The notes below the pieces were generated by a model. The model made no database searches and was not told the DNA's origin. It saw only the letters and a list, made by a program, of their open reading frames with translations. A DNA stretch of 64,000 nucleotides from NCBI GenBank assembly GCA_035532935.1, contig DATKQE010000030.1, positions 5,329 to 69,328 on the forward strand, in the 5' to 3' direction. The translations under genes and the position numbers were made by a program. This document shows, one piece after another, positions 34,190 to 42,824 of the stretch. The DNA is from DATJLY01 sp035532935. GTDB lineage: Bacteria > Pseudomonadota > Alphaproteobacteria > ATCC43930 > CGMCC-115725. The first letter of the stretch is position 1, and the number at the start of each line of letters is the position of its first letter.

Positions 34190-34979
34190 CGAGCCGCACC
34201 GTCACCGGCACATGGTCCGACGCCTTGTCCCAGCCGCGGATCGAGCGGTGGACCTCGGCCGCGGCGAGATGGCTCTGGATGCCGGGCGTGACCCAGACGT
34301 GGTCGAGACGCCGGCCGCGGTTCGAGGCGGCCCAGTCGCGATTGCGATAGCTCCACCACGTGTAGAGCTGCTGCTCGGGCGGGACGAAATGGCGCACGGC
34401 ATCGATGAATTGCAGCGACCGCTGCAGCCGCCCGAGCTTCTCCACCTCGACGGGCGTGTGGCTCACCACGGTGAGAAGTTGCTTGTGCGACCATACATCG
34501 GTTTCGAGCGGCGCGATGTTCAAATCGCCGACCAGGATCATCGGCCGCTGCTTGCGGCGCTGCCCCGAAAACCACCGCGTCAGCTCGTCGAGGAAACGGA
34601 GCTTGTGGGCAAATTTCGGATTCGCGTCGGGATCCGGAATGTCGCCGCCGGCGGGCACGTAGATGTTGTGCAGCTCGATGCCGCCCGGCAGACCGGCGAT
34701 GGCGTGGCGGCAATCCTCGCGCTCGCACCAGCTCTCGACCCGCGGGTTCTCGAGCGGCACGCGCGACAGGATGGCGACGCCGTTATATCCCTTCATGCCG
34801 TGGATGTGGATGTGGCGGTAGCCCAGCGCCTCGACCGCGGCGCGCGGAAAATTCTCGTCTTGTGTCTTGGTCTCCTGGAGACAGATCACGTCGGGGCGCA
34901 CCGTTTCCGCGAGGCGGCGGAGATTGTCGATGCGCAGCCGGACCGAATTGATGTTCCAGGTGAGAACGGTGAGCGCCAT
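34182..34979 (-). CDS. xth: Exodeoxyribonuclease III
   Basis: 265 residues. It is an endonuclease/exonuclease/phosphatase-fold enzyme: TVLTWNINSVRLRIDNLRRL (catalytic Asn), VICLQETKTQDENFP (metal Glu), then ILVGDLNIAPLETDVW (DxN), RRLDHVWVTP and ASDHVPVTVRL (final His). It cuts DNA at abasic sites and degrades 3' ends in base-excision repair. The length is normal for XthA. It is upstream of the CoA-binding gene, overlapping by eight bases, and preceded by an ABC-type binding protein 20 bases away. Confidence 0.94.
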   Translation of the reverse strand: MALTVLTWNINSVRLRIDNLRRLAETVRPDVICLQETKTQDENFPRAAVEALGYRHIHIHGMKGYNGVAILSRVPLENPRVESWCEREDCRHAIAGLPGGIELHNIYVPAGGDIPDPDANPKFAHKLRFLDELTRWFSGQRRKQRPMILVGDLNIAPLETDVWSHKQLLTVVSHTPVEVEKLGRLQRSLQFIDAVRHFVPPEQQLYTWWSYRNRDWAASNRGRRLDHVWVTPGIQSHLAAAEVHRSIRGWDKASDHVPVTVRLDG

Positions 34980-34998
34980 TTTATGCCGCTTGGGGATG

Positions 34999-36030
34999 CT
35001 AGGGACGGTCGGGTCCGAGCTCTTTGAGCGCCGTCTCGACGAAGCTCGTATCGACCACCCGGTCGAGCGAAATGGGGCCGTTGATCAGCCCCTGCGACCG
35101 CCACAGGTCGAGATCCTGCTGCAGGCTCTTGCGGTTGACGCGGCCGTCGGGATCGACGCCGTTGGGCGTGATCGCGCGAAACACCGCGGGGTCCTTGATG
35201 CGCGTCGAGTGGGTCAGGATCGAGATCACGTCATCGGCATTGGGGCCGGCGAGCTTCCCGTCCTTGAGCCCCCCGTGATAGTAGCGCACGCTGCGCAGAT
35301 AGGCCTTGGTGAAGCGCACCGCCAAATCGCGCTGGGCGGCGAATTTCGGCGAGAACAGCAGCACGGCGATCTGGTGGCCGGGATCGACCGTGGCGTCGTC
35401 GGATTCGACGACGCCGACACCCTCGCGCACGGCGATGGTCGCCAACGGCTCGACCGTGAAGGCGGCATCGACCGCCTTGTTCTTCAGCGCCACGACGTGG
35501 TCGGGAAACGGCAGATCCACGGTCTTGACATCGCTGTATTTGAGCCCCGCCTTCTGCAGCGTGTAGGCGAGGGTGGCGACGTTGGTGTTGCCGGCACCGT
35601 TCAAGGCGACCGTCATGCCCTTGAGATCGGCGAGCGTCTTGTAGCGTCCGCTGTCGACGAGGTCCTTGCGCACCAGCATCTTGTTGACGGTATAGCCCGG
35701 CTGCGAGGACGCCTTGTCAGCGACGATCTTGAGGGCGATGCCGCGGATTACGGCATTGTAGAGCCCGGCCGACGGCGCGCCGGCCCCGACCTCGAGCTGG
35801 CCCGCGCTCAACGGCGCCACCATGTTCGCGGCCGAGGGAAAGGCCATCGTGTTCACGGTGATGCCCTCGGCGGCGAAATATCCCTTCTTCTCGGCGATGA
35901 AGATAAGGCCGTCGCTGATGGCATTGACGATGCCGACATTGACGGTGACGGGCTCAGCCGCCGCCGCCGCCGCCGAACGCAGCGCGGCGATGATGCAGCA
36001 CGTCGCTAGGATGAGATGCCGCTGTTTCAT
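34999..36030 (-). CDS. NMT1/SsuA-type periplasmic binding protein, orphan
   Basis: 343 residues with a cleavable signal peptide (LILATCCIIAALRSAAAAAA). The mature protein has the NMT1/NrtA-type fold: NVGIVNAISDGLIFIAEKKG, YFAAEGITVNTMAFPSAANM, then KTLADLKGMTVALNGAGNTN. Such proteins bind sulphonates, nitrate, thiamine precursors or aromatic acids for ABC import. No matching permease or ATPase is adjacent, so it either serves a distant transporter or is a leftover. It lies 57 bases downstream of the diiron-protein operon. Confidence 0.87.
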   Translation of the reverse strand: MKQRHLILATCCIIAALRSAAAAAAEPVTVNVGIVNAISDGLIFIAEKKGYFAAEGITVNTMAFPSAANMVAPLSAGQLEVGAGAPSAGLYNAVIRGIALKIVADKASSQPGYTVNKMLVRKDLVDSGRYKTLADLKGMTVALNGAGNTNVATLAYTLQKAGLKYSDVKTVDLPFPDHVVALKNKAVDAAFTVEPLATIAVREGVGVVESDDATVDPGHQIAVLLFSPKFAAQRDLAVRFTKAYLRSVRYYHGGLKDGKLAGPNADDVISILTHSTRIKDPAVFRAITPNGVDPDGRVNRKSLQQDLDLWRSQGLINGPISLDRVVDTSFVETALKELGPDRP

Positions 36031-36087
36031 GGTCCCCTCGCTCGAGCCGCCAAGCGGCTCTCTCCCCGCCCCGGAGAGGTGCCGCTA

Positions 36088-36636
36088 CTAAAGCACGAAG
36101 AATTGGCCGCCGACAACACCGAGCGGCCAGCGGCCGGCAGCGAAGAGTCGGAGCTTGACCGCGAAGAAATGGCCGGCGGATTCGCCAGCGGCGCGCGCCA
36201 GAGCGGCCTGGTGGCACGCCTGAGCCGCGGCGCCGGCCGCGACGCGATGCAGCGCCTCGTCGGCGATGCCGCTGCGCGCGAGGCCGATGGCGGCGGCGCC
36301 GGCGAGCCCCGACGCCGCGAGCGCCACCCGGCTCAAGCCGATGTTGAGCGGCGCCGCACCGAGCGCGGCCGCGGCCATGGCGTGAAGCCGCGCCGCTTCC
36401 GTTTCCTCCCGCTCCCACCAGGCGCGGCTCCAATCGGGGCGCTGCGTCACCGAAGCCGCCGCGCGCCAATCGCCGACCGGCGTCACCGGGCAGGCGGCGA
36501 AGCCGAGCCCTGCGACATAGAGCGCGGCATCGTCGCGCTCATCGGCGGTCAGCGTTTCGCCGCAGGCCGCGAACCACGCGCCGGCGGCGATCGCGGCGAG
36601 AAGATCGTCGATCGCGGCAGCGAACGCCGCGCTCAC
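36088..36636 (-). CDS. Unknown Ala-rich partner protein of the PaaA-like diiron protein
   Basis: 182 residues from GTG 36636, whose first bases overlap the stop of the upstream gene (GTGA). I do not recognise it. The sequence is mainly alpha-helical and Ala-rich with conserved-looking blocks: ADERDDAALYVAGLGFAACP, QRPDWSRAWWEREETEAARL, AAPLNIGLSRVALAASGLAG. Helical content and tight coupling suggest a stabilising or regulatory subunit of the ferritin-like protein. There is no signal peptide. Function inferred only from position. Confidence 0.7.
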   Translation of the reverse strand: MSAAFAAAIDDLLAAIAAGAWFAACGETLTADERDDAALYVAGLGFAACPVTPVGDWRAAASVTQRPDWSRAWWEREETEAARLHAMAAAALGAAPLNIGLSRVALAASGLAGAAAIGLARSGIADEALHRVAAGAAAQACHQAALARAAGESAGHFFAVKLRLFAAGRWPLGVVGGQFFVL

Positions 36637-37349
36637 GCGACCTCGGCCGGCACCTCGGGGAGCTTGAGGCCGAGCTGCGTTTCGACCACGTCGCGCGCGC
36701 GGGCGATGAAATCGGCGCGCATCTCGGCATTGGTGCGCTGCTTGATGCCGCAGCGGCGGAAGAGCGCGTTGTTCTCCGAATCCGCCCGGCCGAAGAACGG
36801 CAGCATCATCGGGAAATAGCGGTCGATCCCCTCCTGCACCGCTTTGCGTCCTTCCGCCGTCCGGCACAGCTCCTTGCCGAAGTCGCGGCCGAACTGGGCG
36901 TGAAAGGTTTCCTCCGGCATGGTCATGCGCGCGAGGTTGCGCAGCGGATAGAAGCTGCAGTGCAGGAGATCCTCCACCTGAATGATCTCGGCGAGATCGG
37001 CCAGGAGCTTGATGACGCAGAATTCCTCCCACGTCGTCAGGGGAAATTCGAAGATCGACAGCGGCCGGCGGCCGGTGGGGGTGAGCTCCGGTTCGGGGAT
37101 GCCGAGCTGGCGGCCGAGGTCGCGGAAGCGCACGTGGTGGCCGTATTCCTCCATCGCGACGCGGCAGGTGAGCCATTTGGCGTAGGGATTGGGCGCCAGC
37201 GCGATCGCCGGCTCGTCGAACACCTGCGCGCCGTAAAGCTCGTTCACGGCATGGCTGCGCACGATCTTGCGCACCGCGGTCTGGTATTCGGGCGGGGCGG
37301 ACTTGAACGCCTCGACCGAGGTCACGGGCGCGGCGGCTGCGGTGGACAT
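36633..37349 (-). CDS. PaaA/PaaC-like ferritin-fold diiron oxygenase subunit
   Basis: 238 residues. It resembles the phenylacetyl-CoA epoxidase catalytic family (PF05138). Two ExxH motifs are in the expected places: E68-x-x-H71 in RVAMEEYGHHVRFRDLG and E147-x-x-H150 in RMTMPEETFHAQFG. LLADLAEIIQVEDLLHCSFY gives the intervening helix. Characterised relatives (PaaA, BoxB) insert one oxygen atom into an aromatic-CoA. No PaaB, PaaD or PaaE partners are here, so this is an atypical stand-alone member with an unknown small partner and an SDR. It follows the SDR gene by 10 bases. Confidence 0.82.
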   Translation of the reverse strand: MSTAAAAPVTSVEAFKSAPPEYQTAVRKIVRSHAVNELYGAQVFDEPAIALAPNPYAKWLTCRVAMEEYGHHVRFRDLGRQLGIPEPELTPTGRRPLSIFEFPLTTWEEFCVIKLLADLAEIIQVEDLLHCSFYPLRNLARMTMPEETFHAQFGRDFGKELCRTAEGRKAVQEGIDRYFPMMLPFFGRADSENNALFRRCGIKQRTNAEMRADFIARARDVVETQLGLKLPEVPAEVA

Positions 37350-37359
37350 GGGCTTATCC

Positions 37360-38295
37360 TTACACGGCGAGAACGGGCGCGGTGCCGAATTCCTCGAGAT
37401 CGGTGGCGAGCGCGACGAAATGCGGGGCGAGAAGCTGGTTGACCGCGGCGCCGAGCCCGGCAGCGTCGGCGACGGCGGTGGCGAAGGCGGGGCGCGGCTG
37501 CGAGAACAGCATCAGTTCGCATCCGCGCACGCCGAAAAGCTGGCCCGAGACCTGCGCCGCGTCCGGTCCCGCGAGCCAGGCGACGAGATCGGCGACGGGC
37601 TGTGCCGGCACCTGGAGCGCATGCTCCTTGTAGGTCTGTTGTGCCGGATTCTGCGGGTGGATGCTGCGCGTGACGCGGGTGGCGGCGAACGGCGCGACGG
37701 CGTTGCAGGTGACATGACTGCGGGCCATGTCGAGCGCGGTGACGCGAGTGAGGCCCAGGAGCCCCGCCTTGGCGCTCGCATAGGCGGCTTGGCCGTAATT
37801 GCCATAGAACCCCGCGGTCGAGACGATGTTGACGATGCGGCCCCAGCCATAGGTGCCGCCGCCGCGGCCGGACTTGGCCTGTTCGCGCATCACCGGCGTC
37901 GCCGCGGCAAGGATGTAGAAGGGCGCGGAAAGATTGGTGCGGATCGCCGCGTCCCAGTCGAGCGGATCGGCTTTGAAGATGAAGGCGTCGCGCAGGATCG
38001 CCGCATTGTTGACGATGATGTCGATGCCGCCGAAGGCGTCGACCGCGCGTGCCACCGCGGCGGCGGCGGCGGACGGGCTCGCGATGCTCTCGGTGAAGGC
38101 GGCGGCGCGCCCGCCCAGCGCGTCGGCGAGGTCGCGGGCGACGCGCGGATCGGCCCCGATGCCGTCCATGCCCGTGCCGGAATCGGCGATCACCACCGCC
38201 GCGCCTTGGGCATGGAGCGTCTCGGCGATGGCGCGGCCGATGCCGCGGCCGGCGCCGGTAACGAGCGCCACGCGGCCTTCGATTTCGCCGCTCAT
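37360..38295 (-). CDS. Short-chain dehydrogenase/reductase with C-terminal extension
   Basis: 311 residues from ATG 38295; GGGAGGGAT before it decides the start. SDR motifs: ALVTGAGRGIGRAIAETL (NAD(P) loop), NNAAILRDAF, the active Ser in IVNIVSTAG and YxxxK in YASAKAGLLGLTR. The N-terminal 245 residues are close to the peroxisomal multifunctional-enzyme-type hydroxyacyl-CoA dehydrogenases. The last 60 residues are an extension beyond the normal 250-residue fold. It heads the operon with the diiron protein, consistent with oxidising a hydroxyacyl-CoA, though this is inference. Confidence 0.85.
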   Translation of the reverse strand: MSGEIEGRVALVTGAGRGIGRAIAETLHAQGAAVVIADSGTGMDGIGADPRVARDLADALGGRAAAFTESIASPSAAAAAVARAVDAFGGIDIIVNNAAILRDAFIFKADPLDWDAAIRTNLSAPFYILAAATPVMREQAKSGRGGGTYGWGRIVNIVSTAGFYGNYGQAAYASAKAGLLGLTRVTALDMARSHVTCNAVAPFAATRVTRSIHPQNPAQQTYKEHALQVPAQPVADLVAWLAGPDAAQVSGQLFGVRGCELMLFSQPRPAFATAVADAAGLGAAVNQLLAPHFVALATDLEEFGTAPVLAV

Positions 38296-38505
38296 TCGAT
38301 CCCTCCCGGTGCGCGTTCGGGCACGCCGCACGGGGCGGCGGTCCGGTTTCGATTGCGAAATCCGACGGCGCGCGGCGGCGGGACGTGCTCCATAGCGCTG
38401 AATATCCGCATATTAAACAATTGTAACAGCGGCACCTTCTGTCAAGACTCGCCTTGCATCGCCGCGCTCAGGTGGTAAATCTGCGCGAATTCGATCGGTT
38501 CGCCC

Positions 38506-39690
38506 ATGCCTCGCTCCTCCCGTCTTGCGCCGGTCGGCGCGGTGAAACGCCCGCCCTTCGACTGCGTCGCGCTGCTGTTGCAGGGCGGCGGCGCGCTCGG
38601 TGCCTATCAGGCCGGCGTCTATGAGGCGCTGGCCGAGGCCAAGATCCATCCCAACTGGGTCGCCGGCATTTCGATCGGCGCCATCAATTCGGCCCTCATC
38701 GCCGGCAACCCGCCGGGCGAGCGGGTCGCCAAACTCAAGGCGTTCTGGGAAGGCATCACCGCGAGCCCCTATGGGAACATCCTGCACGACCCGCTGTCGC
38801 GTATCGCGCGCGGCACCGATGCGCGCATGATGTTCAACCAGGCGAGCGCGACCGCATCGATGTTCGGCGGCGCCAGCGGCTTCTTCTACCCCCGGGTTCC
38901 CAGCCCGTGGCTGCACCCGCGCGGCACGGTCGAGGCGACGAGCTATTACGACACCTCGCATCTGCGGGCGACGCTCGAGCGCCTCGTGGATTTCGATCGG
39001 ATCAATTCGGGCGAAACCCGTTTCAGCGTCGGCGCCGTCGGCGTACGCAGCGGCAATTTCGTCTATTTCGACAACACGACGCACCACATCGCGCCCGCCC
39101 ACGTCATGGCCAGCGGCTCGCTGCCGCCCGGGTTTCCCGCCACCGAGGTTGATGGCGAGTTCTACTGGGACGGCGGATTGGTCTCCAACACGCCGCTCCA
39201 ATGGGTGCTGCAATACGGGCCGCGCCAGGACACGCTCGCGTTCCAGGTCGATCTCTGGAACGCCGAGGGCGACTTTCCCGAGAGCATCGCCGAGGTCGGC
39301 ACCCGCCAGAAAGAGATCGTCTATTCAAGCCGTACCCGCGAGAACACCGACCGGTTCAAGAACATGCAGCGCATCCGCCACGCCCTCGCGGCGCTGCTGG
39401 AGAAGATGCCCACGGACTTGCGGTCGTGCGCCGAGTGCAAATTCCTCCAATCCTATGCCGACCACAAGGTCTACAACATCGTCCATCTGATCTACCGCTC
39501 GCGGCACTACGAGGGCGACAGCAAGGACTATGAGTTCTCGCGGCTGAGCATGGAAGAGCATTGGCGCATCGGCTACAACGACACGGTGCGCACGCTGCGT
39601 CATCCCAAGGCGCTGTCGCGCCCCGCCAATTCGCTGGGCGTCGCCAGTTTCGACATCTGGCACGAGGGCGAGATGCCGGGGGTCGAATAG
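38506..39690 (+). CDS. Patatin-like phospholipase with DUF3734
   Basis: 394 residues. The patatin core has the oxyanion-hole motif LLLQGGGALGAYQAGVYEAL, the nucleophile Ser56 in WVAGISIGAINSAL and the dyad Asp in DGGLVSNTPLQWVL. The C-terminal part (about 280-385), with RSRHYEGDSKDYEFSRLSME, matches the DUF3734 segment that accompanies many proteobacterial patatins. It is a serine lipid acyl hydrolase, probably cytoplasmic or membrane-associated. It lies 210 bases from the divergent SDR gene, leaving room for separate promoters. Confidence 0.9.
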   Translation: MPRSSRLAPVGAVKRPPFDCVALLLQGGGALGAYQAGVYEALAEAKIHPNWVAGISIGAINSALIAGNPPGERVAKLKAFWEGITASPYGNILHDPLSRIARGTDARMMFNQASATASMFGGASGFFYPRVPSPWLHPRGTVEATSYYDTSHLRATLERLVDFDRINSGETRFSVGAVGVRSGNFVYFDNTTHHIAPAHVMASGSLPPGFPATEVDGEFYWDGGLVSNTPLQWVLQYGPRQDTLAFQVDLWNAEGDFPESIAEVGTRQKEIVYSSRTRENTDRFKNMQRIRHALAALLEKMPTDLRSCAECKFLQSYADHKVYNIVHLIYRSRHYEGDSKDYEFSRLSMEEHWRIGYNDTVRTLRHPKALSRPANSLGVASFDIWHEGEMPGVE

Positions 39691-39799
39691 AGGACCGCGC
39701 CGCCGGCGCCGGCCGGAGCGAAGGCGCGAGCCCGATCTCGCGCGACGCGCGGTTTTGCGGCAGAGCGGCCGGACATGCCCACGAGAGGGAGGAACGCCC

Positions 39800-40900
39800 A
39801 TGACGCGATCGAAGCCGCCGTTTCGCGCCGATCATGTCGGCAGCCTGCTGCGCACTGCGCCGCTGCGCGAAGCGCGCGCCAAGCGGGACAAAGGCGAGAT
39901 CACCGCCGCCGCGCTCAAGGCGGTGGAAGACCGCGAGATCGAGAAGATCATTGCCAAGCAGTCCGAGATCAGCCTCAGGGCGATCACCGACGGCGAATAC
40001 CGCCGCTCGTGGTGGCACCTCGATTTCCTTGCCGGCCTGGCCGGTACCGAGTGGTACGAGATGGACCAGGGCATCGGCTTCAAGGGCGTGCGCACCCGCG
40101 CCCAGGGCATCCGCGTCGTCGGCAAGCTCGGCTGCAACGGCCATCCGATGATCGAGCATTTCAAGTTCGTTCAGGCCCGCACCGACCGGACGGCGAAGAT
40201 GACCATCCCGGCGCCGTCGGCGCTTTACGGCCGCTCCGGCCGTGGCCCGATCAGCCGCACGGCCTATCCCGCGATCGACGAATTCTTCGCCGATCTGGGC
40301 GCGGCCTACCGCAAGGTCGTGCGTGCTTTCGCCGACGCGGGATGTCGCTATCTTCAGCTCGACGAGGTGTTCATCGCCATGCTGTGCGACGACGCCTATC
40401 GCCAGGCGGTGAAGGACCGCGGCGACGATCCGAACAAGCTCGGCGAGATCTACGGCGATCTCATCAACGAGGCGATGGCGGACATTCCCGCCGACATGAC
40501 GATCACCATGCATCTTTGTCGCGGCAACTATAAATCCACCTTCATGGGCTCGGGCGCCTACGATCCGGTCGCCGAAGTCCTGTTCGACCGGATCAAGGTG
40601 CACGGCTATTTCATGGAATACGACACCGACCGCGCCGGCGGGTTCGAGCCGCTGCGCCATCTGCCGAAGGACAGGATCGCCGTGCTGGGTCTGCTCACCA
40701 CCAAGACCGGCGCGCTCGAAAGCAAGGACGCCATCAAGCGGCGCATCGAGGAGGCGACGCGCTATGTCGATCTCGACCGGCTCTGCCTCAGCCCGCAATG
40801 CGGCTTCGCCTCCACCGAGGAGGGCAACGTCCTGTCCGAGGAAGAGGAATGGGCGAAGCTGCGGCGGATCGTCGAGATTGCCGACGAGGTCTGGGGATAG
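39800..40900 (+). CDS. MetE-like zinc methyltransferase (methionine synthase II family)
   Basis: 366 residues from ATG 39800 behind GAGGGAGGAACG. It corresponds to the C-terminal catalytic half of MetE only. Zinc ligands are visible: H238 and C240 in TITMHLCRGNYKS, E273 in YFMEYDTDRAG and C334 in LSPQCGFAS. The N-terminus PPFRADHVGSLLR is typical of the short MetE-like proteins. These transfer methyl groups between small thiols or act in demethylation of sulphur or O-methyl compounds; true methionine synthesis is unproven. Surrounded by other C1-associated enzymes (GFA, luciferase-like). Confidence 0.85.
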   Translation: MTRSKPPFRADHVGSLLRTAPLREARAKRDKGEITAAALKAVEDREIEKIIAKQSEISLRAITDGEYRRSWWHLDFLAGLAGTEWYEMDQGIGFKGVRTRAQGIRVVGKLGCNGHPMIEHFKFVQARTDRTAKMTIPAPSALYGRSGRGPISRTAYPAIDEFFADLGAAYRKVVRAFADAGCRYLQLDEVFIAMLCDDAYRQAVKDRGDDPNKLGEIYGDLINEAMADIPADMTITMHLCRGNYKSTFMGSGAYDPVAEVLFDRIKVHGYFMEYDTDRAGGFEPLRHLPKDRIAVLGLLTTKTGALESKDAIKRRIEEATRYVDLDRLCLSPQCGFASTEEGNVLSEEEEWAKLRRIVEIADEVWG

Positions 40901-40999
40901 CGCGCATCCCGTCGAGGTGCGACCGCGGTCAATTTCGTGCCCGCGGGTTGGCCGGACATATGCGGCCGTGCGATCGGTCGCCGCCGGCTCCGTCAGCCG

Positions 41000-41422
41000 C
41001 TATTCCGCGACGAACTCGCCGGAGCCGCCGAACTCGGCCGGGAAGTCTTTCAGCTTGGGCAGGCCATCCCGCATGGGCAGCACCGTCTCGGCGTAGTTGA
41101 CGTGAACGCCGGGGGCGAAGGTAAGCGTCGGGATCGTCGCGGCGAACACGTCCACGAGGCCCAGGGTCGGATGATTGGTCATCAGGTGACCGCCGCACTT
41201 CGCGCAATATTGCCGTTGGCTGAGCGCCGTTTTCTGGAACGTCGCGACATGCTCGGCCCCCGCTGTGATCCGCACGGCCTCCGGCTTCCACAGGGTGAAA
41301 GCGTTCACGGGTCCGCCGGACCACGACCGACAAGAACGGCAATGACAGTAGCCCATGGCCTCCGGTGACCCGGCGACCTCCAGTGTGACGGCGCCGCAGA
41401 AGCAGCTTCCAGAGTGAGTCAT
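41000..41422 (-). CDS. GFA family protein (glutathione-dependent formaldehyde-activating-like)
   Basis: 140 residues from ATG 41422, preceded by an excellent AAGGAGGTCGAC site. Conserved zinc cysteines: CFCGAVTLEV and CHCRSCRSWSGG at the N-terminus, then QRQYCAKCGGHLMTNHP. This is the CENP-V/GFA domain. Members have been linked to formaldehyde-glutathione adducts, but most are uncharacterised. It converges with the MetE-like gene about 100 bases away. Its clear ribosome site rules out the 43-residue longer frame. Confidence 0.9.
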   Translation of the reverse strand: MTHSGSCFCGAVTLEVAGSPEAMGYCHCRSCRSWSGGPVNAFTLWKPEAVRITAGAEHVATFQKTALSQRQYCAKCGGHLMTNHPTLGLVDVFAATIPTLTFAPGVHVNYAETVLPMRDGLPKLKDFPAEFGGSGEFVAE

Positions 41423-41781
41423 GTCGACCTCCTTCGCGTTCATTCGTGATCGGTCAGCCGCAAGCGCAAGGGAACGGTCCGAGGCCCCATTAAACATGCC
41501 AATCGGCGCTTTGAAAAGAGAGAGTTGCCGGGCTTTCGTGACGGGTCGCATGCTGGTATCGCCGAGGACGTGATCGCATTGTGGCGGGATTCGCCCTGGA
41601 ACCTCGCCGGGCCGATGAGCTGCGGCGCCAACACCCTTGACGCTGCGCTTTCGCGGGGCCTAGCTTCGCATCCTCGCCCATGGTTCGATGCTTCACCCGC
41701 ATGACCGAGACATTTCTGCCGCGGCGCCGCCGCGGCGCCATGACGATGCCCGCCGCCGGGCGTTGAGCGCGGACATCCGGC
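41423..41781. other. Intergenic region, no gene recognised
   Basis: 359 bases between the GFA gene and the first luciferase-like gene. It has to hold the promoter for GFA (minus) and for the three-gene plus-strand operon. Short open frames on both strands do not resemble proteins I know. No convincing repeat, hairpin or tRNA is seen. Confidence 0.5.
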
Positions 41782-42798
41782 ATGGAATTCGGGGTCTTCG
41801 ACCATCTCGACCGCAGCGACCTGCCGCTTAGGGATTATTACGCGAGCCGGCTCGCCCTCATCGCGCAATACGATCGCGCCGGCTTCCACGCCTATCACGT
41901 CGCCGAGCACCACGCGACGCCGCTCGGCATGGCGCCGTCGCCATCGGTCTTTCTCGCCGCGGCGGCGCAGCACACGCGCCGGCTGCGCCTGGGAACGCTC
42001 GTCTATGCCCTGCCGCTGCACCATCCGCTGCGGATGATCGAGGAAATCTGCATGCTCGATCAGATGAGCGGCGGCCGGCTGGAGCTCGGCTTCGGCCGCG
42101 GCTCGTCGCCGATCGAGCTCGAATATTACGGCCAGGATCCCGCGACCGCGCAGCAAGCGTATGAGTCGGCGCTCGACCTCGTGCTGCGCGGCCTCGCCGC
42201 GCCCTCGATCGATTTCGCCGGCCGCGAGGTGCCGCTGGTGTTGGAGCCGCTGCAGCGTCCGCATCCGCCGGTGTGGTACGGCGTCCATTCGCGCGAGAGC
42301 GCCGAGCGCGCGGCGAAGCGCGGCTTCAACATCGTCTGCAACGAGCCCGCCGCCGCCTCCCGCCTTTACATCGAGCGCTTTCGCGAGGCGTGGCGCGCGG
42401 CACAGCCGGCCGGCGCTTCCCTGCCCAGGATGGGCGTGACGCAATTCGTCGTGGTCGGCGAAAGCGACGATAATGCGCTCGCCGTCGCGCGGCGCGCCTA
42501 TAGCGTCTGGCATGCGAGCTTCCACTATCTCTTTCGCCGCCTCGGCCGGACGCCGCGGATCAGCGGCGGCGAGCCCGATTTCGACGCGCTGCACCGGAGC
42601 GGCAAGGGCGTCGCCGGCACGCCGGATCGCGTCCGTGATTTCCTGGCGCGGCGGCTCGACGCCGCCGGCGCCACTTACTGCATCAACCGCTTTGCCTTCG
42701 GCGATTTGTCCCTCGACGAGGCGCAGCGGTCGGTAGCGTTGTTCGTAAGCGAGGTCATGCCGCGTCTCGCGACGCAAGCGCCGATCGCAGCGGCCTGA
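41782..42798 (+). CDS. Luciferase-like (LLM) flavin-dependent monooxygenase
   Basis: 338 residues. The TIM-barrel of the bacterial luciferase superfamily is evident: MEFGVFDHLDRSDL, YHVAEHHATPLGMAPSPSVF, RLGTLVYALPLHHPLRMIEE and MLDQMSGGRLELGFGRGSSP. C-terminally PDRVRDFLARRLDAAGATYC is standard. These enzymes use reduced FMN (or F420 in others) to hydroxylate or cleave substrates. First gene of a plus-strand operon with an alpha/beta hydrolase and a second LLM enzyme. Likely a degradation route for a small organic compound. Confidence 0.88.
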   Translation: MEFGVFDHLDRSDLPLRDYYASRLALIAQYDRAGFHAYHVAEHHATPLGMAPSPSVFLAAAAQHTRRLRLGTLVYALPLHHPLRMIEEICMLDQMSGGRLELGFGRGSSPIELEYYGQDPATAQQAYESALDLVLRGLAAPSIDFAGREVPLVLEPLQRPHPPVWYGVHSRESAERAAKRGFNIVCNEPAAASRLYIERFREAWRAAQPAGASLPRMGVTQFVVVGESDDNALAVARRAYSVWHASFHYLFRRLGRTPRISGGEPDFDALHRSGKGVAGTPDRVRDFLARRLDAAGATYCINRFAFGDLSLDEAQRSVALFVSEVMPRLATQAPIAAA

Positions 42799-42824
42799 CC
42801 GGAGGGACGGGAGAAACGAGAATT

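Noticed and set aside
41423..41781. Possible transposase remnant (short frame with EDVIALWRDSPWNL)
   Set aside because: Too short, no start, no matching catalytic motif and no inverted repeats; not enough to call.
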